DNA of 64,000 nt from Leishmania infantum JPCM5 (taxonomy: Eukaryota; Euglenozoa; Kinetoplastea; Trypanosomatida; Trypanosomatidae): contig NC_009414.2 in assembly GCF_000002875.2 (NCBI RefSeq), positions 124,001 through 188,000 of the forward strand, given 5' to 3'. The notes under the pieces are model-generated. The model saw only the letters and a program-made list of their open reading frames with translations. It ran no database searches and had not been told where the DNA came from. A program made the translations under genes and the position numbers. Of the stretch, positions 21,693-30,457 are shown piece by piece (positions within the stretch are counted from its first letter, which is position 1; each line of letters opens with the position of its first letter).

Positions 21693-22739
21693 TGCCGCAG
21701 AGAGAGAGAAGGGGATGAGGGCCAGACGACGGTGCTGATCGGCGTGGAGTGTGAAGAGGAGCACAGGCGTCACATGGGCGACTGGCGAAAGCAAAGGAGG
21801 TTGGCTGTAGCGATGAGATGGAGCCTGGATGCCATGTTCCTGTTCTTGAAGATGTCTGCGGCTGCGTCTCTCTTGAAGTGAGTGCAGGTGCCGCGCTTAT
21901 CCGGCGTCGCTGCAGACGGGCAGAGACTGCACAGGGGCGGAGCGCAGTGGCCGCTTACATGCGAATTGGTGCAGAAGATGGGCCGGCACAGTAGCAGAGG
22001 CGTTGCATGTGCGTGGAGATAGAAAGAGGAGAGGTGAGCGACCGCATGCACATTCAGAGGGAGTGGGGGAGGAGGAAGATTGAGGAAGCGACAAGGGCGT
22101 AATGCGGTTGATCAGCGCGCAGAGCTCGCCTTCACGAAGTGAGTCCTCCCCCTTCCCCTTTACGCGCCAAATAAGCATAGGCATGCAGAGGGAGCGAAAG
22201 CCTTATGGCCACAGCGGCACAGGGGTGAGCAGGGCACTGTCGCGGCGGCAGGAAGTCGGCATTGCTGCACAACTCTGTAGAAGATCTCAGAAAGAAAAGT
22301 TTCATCTTTATCACTGCACGTCTCTCGCGTATTCGAGATGGCGGTCGCTGTCACTTGACCGCCTGTCTGTGTGCCTCTTCGGTGTTGTGGCGCCGTCTTT
22401 GCAGCTGCCTTGTGAGATACCGCGCAGATGCGGGCGCAAGGCGGGAGCGGAGGGCGGGGGAAGGGAACGACGACGAGTAAAAAAATGTATATACACGCAT
22501 AGCCCTCCCGCTTTCCTGCCGGTCAGCGGACACAGAGGCAACAGGCAAGACCACCCACTCGTAGCCACCGCCCCACATTCAGCTGGGAGGAGGGGTAAGA
22601 CAAGAGCGCTGCCTCACGTTGTGGCGCTGGTGCCGATGCGCTCCGCTTTGCCTTCTCAGCACAACTGCAGTTGCGTCGTCCCCTCACCCGCCCGATCTCC
22701 GCGCTACCCCATGCATCGTCGCACAGGGATAGAGTAGCG

Positions 22740-23606
22740 CTAGCGGCCAGCAGCGACGTCTGACTCGTCAATGCCCATTGTCATGACCTCCTCTGACAAC
22801 AACTCCAGCTCTGCCGCCTTCTCCTCCACAAAGGCGTTGGCAGTAGAATCCACGAGCGCAGTAAGCTCTTGCTGTACCCCATCAGCCAGACCGGCATCCT
22901 GAAGTACCTTCACTGCCTTCGTCCTCGACTGCTTGACGCGCTGGCGAAAGGTTGAGATGAGGTTGTTGACCTCTGCGACGGTCTTGTCGCGGCGCGCCGT
23001 CGTGATGGGTGGTATGACGACGCGTATCTTTGTGCCCTCCTTGGAGACTTGCAGGGCGCTATCGAATCGACTCACGCGCTGCAGTATTGTGTTGCCAAAG
23101 GATGCGGAGTTCGGCGTAATTTCGATGGTCGTGGTGCCCGTCTTCACCACCTGCGCAACCTTAACGAGCAGCACCGTGTGACCGCCAGCCACCTCCACTT
23201 CTAGCAACTCCAAGCACTTGGCCATGTTCAGCACCTTCATGGCGCTGATGTTCGCCTTCTCGGACGTTTTGGCGTAGATGGCCTCCAGCTCTTCAGGGAA
23301 GTCCTCAGAGACCATCACCTGCGCCTCCTGTGCGAGCTGCTCGCGGCTCTCGCGCTGGTCCTTTGTCTTGCCCATGCGACGCTCAGCGCGCTCCTCGAAA
23401 GTCAGTCGTCGAGCATCGCCGCGGTCGTTTTTGCGAATATCCTTCCTTAGTGGTGCCGTCGCGGAGCACCACAACGCCTTCGCTGTAGTAAGGCTGCTCG
23501 AGGATGCCCAGGTCGAAGTGCACGTGACCTGGGACAGGCGAGGCACAGCGGCGCCGCTGAGTAGTATGGAACCCGGAAGCCGAGAGTGGGTGATGCAGCG
23601 GAGCAT
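22740..23606 (-). CDS. Ribosome recycling factor, mitochondrial, 288 aa
   Basis: RRF frees ribosomes after termination. The RRF core spans about residues 107-285 with the hallmark IRVVIPPITTARRDKTVAEV near 194-213 (bacterial counterpart is IPLPPLTEERR) and the long three-helix arms. Bacterial RRF is about 185 aa; the extra 100 N-terminal residues start MLRCITHSRLPGS and are rich in Arg, Ser and Ala, as in a mitochondrial presequence. The frame extends upstream only to a TTG, so the ATG at 23606 is chosen. It would serve the kinetoplastid mitoribosome. Confidence 0.93.
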   Translation of the reverse strand: MLRCITHSRLPGSILLSGAAVPRLSQVTCTSTWASSSSLTTAKALWCSATAPLRKDIRKNDRGDARRLTFEERAERRMGKTKDQRESREQLAQEAQVMVSEDFPEELEAIYAKTSEKANISAMKVLNMAKCLELLEVEVAGGHTVLLVKVAQVVKTGTTTIEITPNSASFGNTILQRVSRFDSALQVSKEGTKIRVVIPPITTARRDKTVAEVNNLISTFRQRVKQSRTKAVKVLQDAGLADGVQQELTALVDSTANAFVEEKAAELELLSEEVMTMGIDESDVAAGR

Positions 23607-25160
23607 GGAAAACGTGAGTGCGCAGGCATGCCAGTGTGTCTGCGCGAGCGCATAGCAGCGCCGGAGAAAACGAAAATGTGGAGGGTTAAGAGCGAGTTCT
23701 ATCCGCAAGTGGGGAGCTCCAGCACGCAGACATGATTAGAGACGAGGAGCGTGGCCGCAGCGCGTCGCCACCGTCGCAGAGCGGCAGGGCAGTATTCCGA
23801 GCGAGCGAGCGAGAGCGAAATGCATCAAAAAAGGAAGCGAGGAAGCAAGTGCGTTCGTACAAGCGCCTGCGGTACATGCGCCAAAGGGGACCTCCGCGGG
23901 TACACGCACCTACACAGGCTCCGATAGCCCAGAACGGCAGTCGCCACGTATACCAGAGAGTGAGGGAGGCTGTAGCGATAGAGGTGCGTGCGGGCACCGC
24001 TGCCCTGTTCGCACACGCGCATTAGCGCCCCCTACACATGCGACTGCTAAACCCCTCTCGCTCCCTGTCAACTGTCGGCGGGCAGCTCATACGTTTTCAG
24101 GGCTGTGTAATCGGGACGGTCGCACGTCTCCTTTCCTCCTCCCTCCGTCTGGCTATGTGGTGCTGCGCCGTTGGGTTAGTCTGTCGGCGTCGCTTTTTTT
24201 TTGCTGTTGTTGTTTGTTGTTTTGTGTGACGCTCTTAATCGCATAATCCCCCTTTCGCGTATTAGACTGTTATCAAATTCGAAAAGATACAAAGGCCGGT
24301 GGGCCGGCCTCCCCTCCCACGCTACACGCGCTGCACGAGCCCTCCGGCCGTGTGGGCCCGCCCGCCCGCTCCTCTCTCTTTCCTGGTGTTCTTTCTCGGC
24401 TTTGCCTTCGCCTCTCTCGTGTATGTCGAGGATGAAGAGAGGAGGGGGCGGATAGAGCACAGCAATGCCGCTGACCTAGCCACCGTCACCGTCACCATCG
24501 CGCTCCCCTCGGCCCAGACACACCCGCAGGCAGACACCAAAAAGAATCACAAGAGGGAGTGAGCGCGAGAGCGAGCGAGAGAGCGTTGATGTGCTGACGC
24601 TCACCCTCAAGCAGTTGTGGCGCTTTCCCCAACAACAGAGACAGACAGACAGAGGAGCAGCGGTAAAGAAAAGACGAAGTCTACCGCTCCATGCCGCGCA
24701 TGCCGCCTGCCACTGCTTCCGCCACATCATCGATTAACGGCGAATGAGGCATTGGTCTTCCTCTCCTCTCTCCCTATCACCGTGTGCGTCGCATCGCGAG
24801 GAGGGTGGAGGGTCGGAGGAGAATAGCCAACGATAAGCCACGGAAAGGAAGGGGTGAAGCTGAAACACGTAAATCACAAGCCCACCCACTGAATAGCAAC
24901 ACCGCCGTCAGGGCCTCAAGCTCACTGCAAGCGGGAATGCAAGGAAGCTCAACGTGCGCGACGGGAGAAAGAAACAGAAGAAGCGAAAACAGAGAGAGAT
25001 GCGGACAGCTACTTGTAGGTGCACACAGACACACACGCACAGAGAGAGAGAGAGTGCACGTGATTGTCAAAGATGGCCACGACGCGCAGATGCGACGCCA
25101 CAGACCTCTCCTCCCCGCCCCTCACCGCGGCAAAACAGGGGAGCCCACAGGCGCTGCAGC
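23607..25160. other. Spacer between EIF4E4 and RRF
   Basis: Presumed EIF4E4 3' UTR. It has a T-rich plus-strand block at 24191-24225 (T run then TTG repeats), a plus-strand pyrimidine tract near 24365-24420 that opposes the direction of transcription, and GA runs near 25040-25055. No gene seen. Confidence 0.5.
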
Positions 25161-26513
25161 TTAGTAGCGCCGACGGTTCTTTTTCTGCTTTTCGGCAGCT
25201 AAGGCGGCAGCGGCGTGGGAGCGCTCCTGCATCATGGCGTGTGTCAGATACGTGGTCGCGAAGGAGGCGCCGAGGATCGGGTGCCAGAGCTCGGCAAGGT
25301 CCTTCTGCAGCGCACTCGAGTTCTTTGTGACCCACAACTCCAGCCAGTAGGCGCGCTCGCGGACCTTCAACACCACACCGTTGACGGTCTCGCGCACCGA
25401 TGGGGACCACGAGTCTCCGATGGTGCGGCACAGCAGCAGCTCCCACGCCTCATCGACCTGGGCAGCAGTCGCCTTCACTTTCACGATGCCGCCATCTCGG
25501 TTCGCGGGGTCTTCCCACTTGGGGTCGATGCCGTCCCGGAAGAGATACAGCGTGCTGAGCTGCAGCTCGGATGGGGCCGCGATGTTGTTCACCACCCTCC
25601 AGAAGGTCAGGATGCTGTCCACGCGGAATACCAACGTGGGGTTGTAGTCCTCTTCCTTAATGTTCTCGCCCAGCGTGGTGGGAAGGTAGAAGAGACACCA
25701 AAGATCGTCCAGCATCATCTCGATATTGTCCTTGGCCGGGTCCTCAGAGGGGGCGAGGGCAAGCGGGGATGGCTGTGTCAGCACCACACGCGCCAGGGTG
25801 CGCTGCGGCACGTAGGCGGCGGCAGCTGCATTCAGGGCACTGTTTTTGCTAATGGCCTCGATCTCAGAGGCGCTCTTGGCGCTCAGACGAGAGGGCTGGA
25901 TGATGGGAGAGTTCTGGAGGCTGCGGCGCGCCGCACCAGGCAGCGATGGCGCGTGGACAGCAGCGGCAGCGGCTCCAGCGGGAGTCTTGGCAAGCTCCAT
26001 GTCCGCCGTGGACGTGGGCAGCGCCTCAAGCCCGCCGTCCGGGCCGTTGCGCCGCCCCGGCATGAACTCCGTGGCGTTGGGGTTCATGTGGTGGCGCGGG
26101 ACCGTGGCAGGACTAAAGCGGGTCGGCACACTGCGTGCCGCAACAGCGGGGCTACGCTCACCTGGCGCCGTTGCAGGGGACGAAGGCGGGATCGAGTTCG
26201 ACACCACGGAGGCAGTCGGGGGTGCTGAATGCATGGGTGGCAGCGGAGACGCAGGTTGCAGAGGGGGCATCCACGCCTTGGATGCGGCAAACGTCTGGCA
26301 TCCCGCCGCGAAAAAGGGCGCGTAGTTTTTCTCTGGCATCGGCGGCGGCGGCGGCGGCATCGGGTACGTGGTGTTGACGCCAGTGCGAGTCACGCTGATC
26401 TTTGACTTGGCCGGAGCCGGCAACCTTGGCGGCGCCGCAGCCGCCGTCTTTTTCATCGTGACAGCGAAGGAAGGGCTGTACTCGGCGGCCCTCACATCGA
26501 GAGGGGTAGACAT
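25161..26513 (-). CDS. EIF4E4: Translation initiation factor eIF4E isoform 4 (LeishIF4E-4), 450 aa
   Basis: Cap-binding protein of the main trypanosomatid translation-initiation complex. The eIF4E fold occupies about residues 266-415: DDLWCLFY (Trp272), ILTFWRVVNNI (Trp305) and YLFRDGIDPKWEDPANRDGG (Trp333) hold conserved aromatic positions. A long N-terminal extension (1-265), rich in Pro, Ala and Ser, sets this isoform apart. It holds two PAM2-like boxes for poly(A)-binding protein: MNPNATEFMP (143-152) and LNAAAAAYVP (227-236). It also has several SP/TP sites (Ser13, Ser121, Ser134 and Ser202 regions), matching the known phosphorylation and PABP1 binding of EIF4E4. Human-type eIF4E lacks the extension. 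The frame's outer start is a TTG; the ATG at 26513 is the first. Confidence 0.92.
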   Translation of the reverse strand: MSTPLDVRAAEYSPSFAVTMKKTAAAAPPRLPAPAKSKISVTRTGVNTTYPMPPPPPPMPEKNYAPFFAAGCQTFAASKAWMPPLQPASPLPPMHSAPPTASVVSNSIPPSSPATAPGERSPAVAARSVPTRFSPATVPRHHMNPNATEFMPGRRNGPDGGLEALPTSTADMELAKTPAGAAAAAVHAPSLPGAARRSLQNSPIIQPSRLSAKSASEIEAISKNSALNAAAAAYVPQRTLARVVLTQPSPLALAPSEDPAKDNIEMMLDDLWCLFYLPTTLGENIKEEDYNPTLVFRVDSILTFWRVVNNIAAPSELQLSTLYLFRDGIDPKWEDPANRDGGIVKVKATAAQVDEAWELLLCRTIGDSWSPSVRETVNGVVLKVRERAYWLELWVTKNSSALQKDLAELWHPILGASFATTYLTHAMMQERSHAAAALAAEKQKKNRRRY

Positions 26514-27819
26514 TGGCGCAGCGGGTGCGGCAGCGGGCCAGAGCGCCGTCGATAAGATACAAAAACGCGAAGAGTGTAGAACAGGAGAGAAACCCACACC
26601 AGCACAGCCGACGGTGGAGGCGGGGAAAGTGAGAGGCACCGAGAATGGAGGTCGGAGGCGCACGCACACACAAGCAGCCACGCGCAGCGAAAAGATGCAG
26701 ATGCAAGTGAAGACGGCGCCGTTGTGATTGCGCGTGGCGACTGGTGACTCGCGTAACTGCGTAGTACGCAAAGAGAGCCGGAGGAGAGAGAGGGACGGCG
26801 GTGTTTAGAGGAGTGATAGGCAGAAGAAGGCAGAGGTGAAATTGGCTAGAGAGAAAGAGAGCGCGCGCATGTAGTTCCGCACAGGCACGCCTACAGGGAA
26901 GAATTGTAAAAGGATTCGTCACACGGGGAGTGGCGCAAACCATCCCTCCGCACCTCGCATACCTTTTATACCCCCCCACACACACCACCACCACCGCAGC
27001 GAACGACACCCTTACGAGCATCAGCAGCCATCCCGGGCCAGAGGCGGGTAGCGCTGCATGCGCGTGCTGTGCTGCAGAGCAGCACCGGCTTGAGCCCGGC
27101 TCGCTCACATAAAGATAAACGTCCTTTTGGGTTTGGAGAGACGCTTAGCGCACAAAAAAATACACGAGAAAGATCAGACGCGCGCAGAGGGAGGCACATG
27201 CACCCACATACGCACACATGCATACACATACATGTGTGTGGTCGAAATTAGTACGAGAACAGAAGAACCGTTGCAACTAGGCGGAGCTCCATAGAGAGGG
27301 AGAGAGATGCATGTGTGCGTCCCTCGCCGTGCCCGTGTCTGTGCGCGGGTGCGTGTGACCGAAGGTTTACTTCGGTGGTGCGACGGAGAAAGATAACGAG
27401 GATAGAGCAGATGAGAGACAGAGACGGAGAGGCCTTCGCTCCTTCACGCAACCATCCACCGCGACACCTCCCACGCACACGCGAGCCGCAAGGCGTACGC
27501 CGCGCAGACGCACACACAGACACGAGCGCGGCCTTTGCCACGGAGTCGTGCGGGCATCTTCATCGTGCCTATCAGGATACTTGGTGAAGAGCACAAAGCC
27601 AAAATAATCTCCCGCCCTCACCGCACCTCATCCATTTCCTCCCTCTGTCCGCAGTATACCGCACGCCAAGTCTCTCTGCGGTCCGCCACTAAACACATAT
27701 GCAGAGCGGCGGAAGGCGGGGAAAGTGCGAGAAGAGCGCCACATCAGTCACCTCTGAGACGAGCTTCGGAGAATGGGAGTTGGAGAGTCGACCGAGCAGA
27801 ATGGCGTCGTGCGCTGCCT
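26514..27819. other. Spacer between AspRS and EIF4E4
   Basis: Presumed AspRS 3' UTR and EIF4E4 upstream region. Purine-rich plus-strand stretches at about 26770-26870 and 27290-27435 are possible splice tracts. No gene seen. Confidence 0.5.
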
Positions 27820-29472
27820 CTACGGCGTCGTGCGCTGAGGGTCACGCGGAAAGAGCGAAGCAAGGCGCACGTTGCTCAGCCCAAGGTACAGCATCACCAC
27901 GCGCTCCAGCCCAACGCCAAAGCCGCCGTGCGGCCACGCACCAAGACGGAAGGAGTCGACGTACTCCTTGATCGGTGTGAGATCCACGTTCAGCATCTTG
28001 GCGCGCGCCAGCAGCAGATCGGGGTCGTGGATGCGCTGCGCTCCGCTGGAGATCTCCTCACCGCGGATGAACATATCGTACGAGTTCGTGAAGCGCACGT
28101 CGTCCTTGCACTCCATCGTGTAGAACGGGCGCACCGAGGACGGAAAGCGGTCCGAGATGAAGAAGTCCGTGCCGTAGCGCTCCTTCACAAGCTTGCCGAG
28201 CAGCTTCTCGTTCGTCGTGTTGATGTCATCCGTCGGCGCCATCTTCTCGTCCAGCACAGTGTTCAGCAGCTCAATGCAGTGCATGTAGTTGATGCGCAGC
28301 ATACGGCTATCCATGTTGTGCACGCGTGCCTGGAACTTGTCTGTCGGCACCACGTTCTCCGAGATGACGCCAACGCCGAGCTCCTTCATCTTCTCCGGTG
28401 TGAGCTTCCACACAAGAGGTTCAAAGGGGTACTGCTGGCACACGTTCTTCAGCTCCTTTGTGTGAGTGGCAAGGTGCTCGAAAATGTAGTTGAATAGGCT
28501 CTCCGCCACATCCAGCACCTCGTAGTAGTGCTCATCGATGCGCATCTCCACGTCCAACCCAACAAACTCCGTCAGGTGGCGGTGCGTGTTGCTGTTCTCT
28601 GAGCGGAACACCGGTCCCACCTCGAACACGCGCGGTACATCGCCCTGCAGCACCATCTGCTTGTACAGTTGTGGCGACTGGGCAAGGTACGCAAAGCGGT
28701 TGAAGTACTCCAGCTTGAACACGTTGGCGCCGCCCTCGCTTGGCGCGTTGATGATCTTGGGCGAGTGGATCTCACAGAAGTCGTTGTCGATAAGAAACTG
28801 GCGGAAGTACTGGCACACGCGCGACTGAAGGCGGAAGATGGCGCCGGACGCTGGTGTGCGCAGGTCCATCCAGCGGCTATTCAGGCGAGTGTCGAGGTTC
28901 ACCTTCGCACCCTCGTCCGACTCCTTGCGGCTCGCGTCCTCTAGCGTGAACGGCAGCGTACGCAGCGACTCCGTCACGGTGTGGATCTTCTTCACCTTCA
29001 GCTCGATGTCCGAGTGCGACGTCGACGTAATGGGCTGCTCCACCTTGCACACCGTCGCCTCCACGTCAACAATCGACTCTGTCGCGATCTGCCCCATGAA
29101 GTCGATCATCTCCTTTGGCACATTGCCTTCCACGGCAGCCATCGCCTGCACCGAGTCGCTCCCGTCGCGCAGCACCATGAACGCCATCTTGCCCTTCTTG
29201 CGCGTCGTCGACACGCGGGCACGGATCAGCACCGTCTTGCTCACCAACTCCGGCTGCGACAGCTTCGCGACCGGGATGTGAGTGCGCGACTTATACGTCG
29301 TCGACTGCACCATTGGTGCGGCACCAAACACGTCCTTGTACTTCTCCACAAGAGCCGCCTTTTCCTCCGCGCGGGCCTTCTCCTCCGCCAGGCGCGCCGC
29401 CTTACGGGCCTCTTTGTCGCTCATCTTCTTCTCCATGGCTGGTGCGCCGGCATCGGCGTGGTTTGAGTTCAT
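27820..29472 (-). CDS. AspRS: Aspartyl-tRNA synthetase, cytosolic class IIb, 550 aa
   Basis: Charges tRNA-Asp with aspartate. A Lys/Glu/Ala-rich N-terminal helix (about 15-48) resembles the RNA-binding extension of eukaryotic AspRS. The OB-fold anticodon-binding domain spans about 78-165. The class II catalytic domain follows: motif 1 region near 215-245, the aspartate-binding SPQLYKQ (266-272), motif 2 VFRSENSNTHRHLTEF (288-303) and motif 3 GGFGVGLERVVML (about 519-531). The C-terminus LFPRDPQRTTP matches the eukaryotic cytosolic enzyme ending. No mitochondrial presequence is seen at the chosen ATG. Upstream in-frame sequence runs through a poly-C/poly-A block and is not coding. Confidence 0.96.
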   Translation of the reverse strand: MNSNHADAGAPAMEKKMSDKEARKAARLAEEKARAEEKAALVEKYKDVFGAAPMVQSTTYKSRTHIPVAKLSQPELVSKTVLIRARVSTTRKKGKMAFMVLRDGSDSVQAMAAVEGNVPKEMIDFMGQIATESIVDVEATVCKVEQPITSTSHSDIELKVKKIHTVTESLRTLPFTLEDASRKESDEGAKVNLDTRLNSRWMDLRTPASGAIFRLQSRVCQYFRQFLIDNDFCEIHSPKIINAPSEGGANVFKLEYFNRFAYLAQSPQLYKQMVLQGDVPRVFEVGPVFRSENSNTHRHLTEFVGLDVEMRIDEHYYEVLDVAESLFNYIFEHLATHTKELKNVCQQYPFEPLVWKLTPEKMKELGVGVISENVVPTDKFQARVHNMDSRMLRINYMHCIELLNTVLDEKMAPTDDINTTNEKLLGKLVKERYGTDFFISDRFPSSVRPFYTMECKDDVRFTNSYDMFIRGEEISSGAQRIHDPDLLLARAKMLNVDLTPIKEYVDSFRLGAWPHGGFGVGLERVVMLYLGLSNVRLASLFPRDPQRTTP

Positions 29473-30457
29473 GTTGCCGCGTTCGATCGAAGGAGAGGGG
29501 GAGACAGAGAAACAACCAAAACGCTCTTTTTTTTTTTGGGGGGGGGGGCGATGCGCGGAGGCGGAGGCGTTTTTGCTTATTCTCTCGTCGATTATGGATG
29601 CTAGTCGAAGCGCTTGAACTGCCAAACAAAAAAGAAGGAAGAGAAGGAGCGCTTCTGTGTGTGTGTGTGTGTGTCTGAAGCGGGAGGGTGAACTGTCGAT
29701 GGACAGGTGTGTTTGATGCGTGATATGTATCGAGGTATGAAGAGGGAGGGTGGGAGGAAAGTTGAAGGTTTGTCCACAGATGTGCGTCGTTCTATATTGG
29801 GAAGTTGCGGGCCACATTGCAGTACACCACTGTGGCAAGACATGGACGAGCCTGGCGTCCCTTTTCCTCACACTGGCAGCGCCTTCACAAAGAAGAGGCC
29901 AAGTGAGCTGTGCAGCGAGTGAAGATGAGGTCTTGCTTGCTGTTCTGCCTCGATCTGCATTGCCGCCTCAATCCCTCACACAAGCCTGCGGTGTGCAATG
30001 AAGAAAGTCCGCTCATAATGCAGACACGTACGTGCATGCGTGCGTGGGGGGGAGGGGGGAGACGGGTGTGATGATGCCCGCGCATGCACACTTGGAGCGT
30101 CGTCATTTCTAGGGGGTGCTTCCTGATCGGTACGAGTTCCGCCCCCTTCCCAGCCAAGCGCCGCGTTTCGTCTCCCACTGCTTTCTTGGCTATTGCTCTG
30201 TGAAGTCAACGCATCCAACACATAGGCACGAGCGTGTACGCACACGTCGGCGCGCGGCGCAACGCGGCCCTACGCAAGAGAGGCAGGAAGGCGACCAGCA
30301 TTGTCGCTTGCTCAGAGCCAGGGTTGGGGGAGGGGGGAATCTTATCGTGCGCGCAGCACCCCGCTACTACTTGGCAGGAGGGCTCGCGCCGCCTCATCGC
30401 ATGTCCATCTCTGTGCCACGCCCGTTCCCGCCTCCAACGCGCTACATTGCGTGCTTG
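29473..30457. other. Spacer between module-repeat protein and AspRS
   Basis: Contains sense pyrimidine tract at about 29486-29508, the T/G homopolymers (29526-29548) and a TG repeat (29656-29674), then presumed 3' UTR. No gene seen. Confidence 0.5.
29526..29548. repeat. Adjacent homopolymer runs T then G upstream of AspRS
   Basis: About 12 T followed by about 11 G on the plus strand (sense: C run then A run), roughly 55-75 bp upstream of the AspRS ATG. Exact length is prone to sequencing error. Confidence 0.9.

Larger units (their letters stand above)
19705..22739. other. 3.0 kb spacer with duplicated block
   Basis: Longest spacer inside the intact gene run. It holds QSOX splice signals (19793-19830), (TG)13 at 19965-19990 and the perfect direct repeat at 20901-21692. 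It probably includes the 3' UTR of the recycling-factor gene. No gene seen. Confidence 0.5.

Noticed and set aside
21008..21881. Repeated ORFs inside the direct repeat (plus and minus strands)
   Set aside because: They are identical only because the DNA is duplicated; they end or change outside the repeat and look non-coding.
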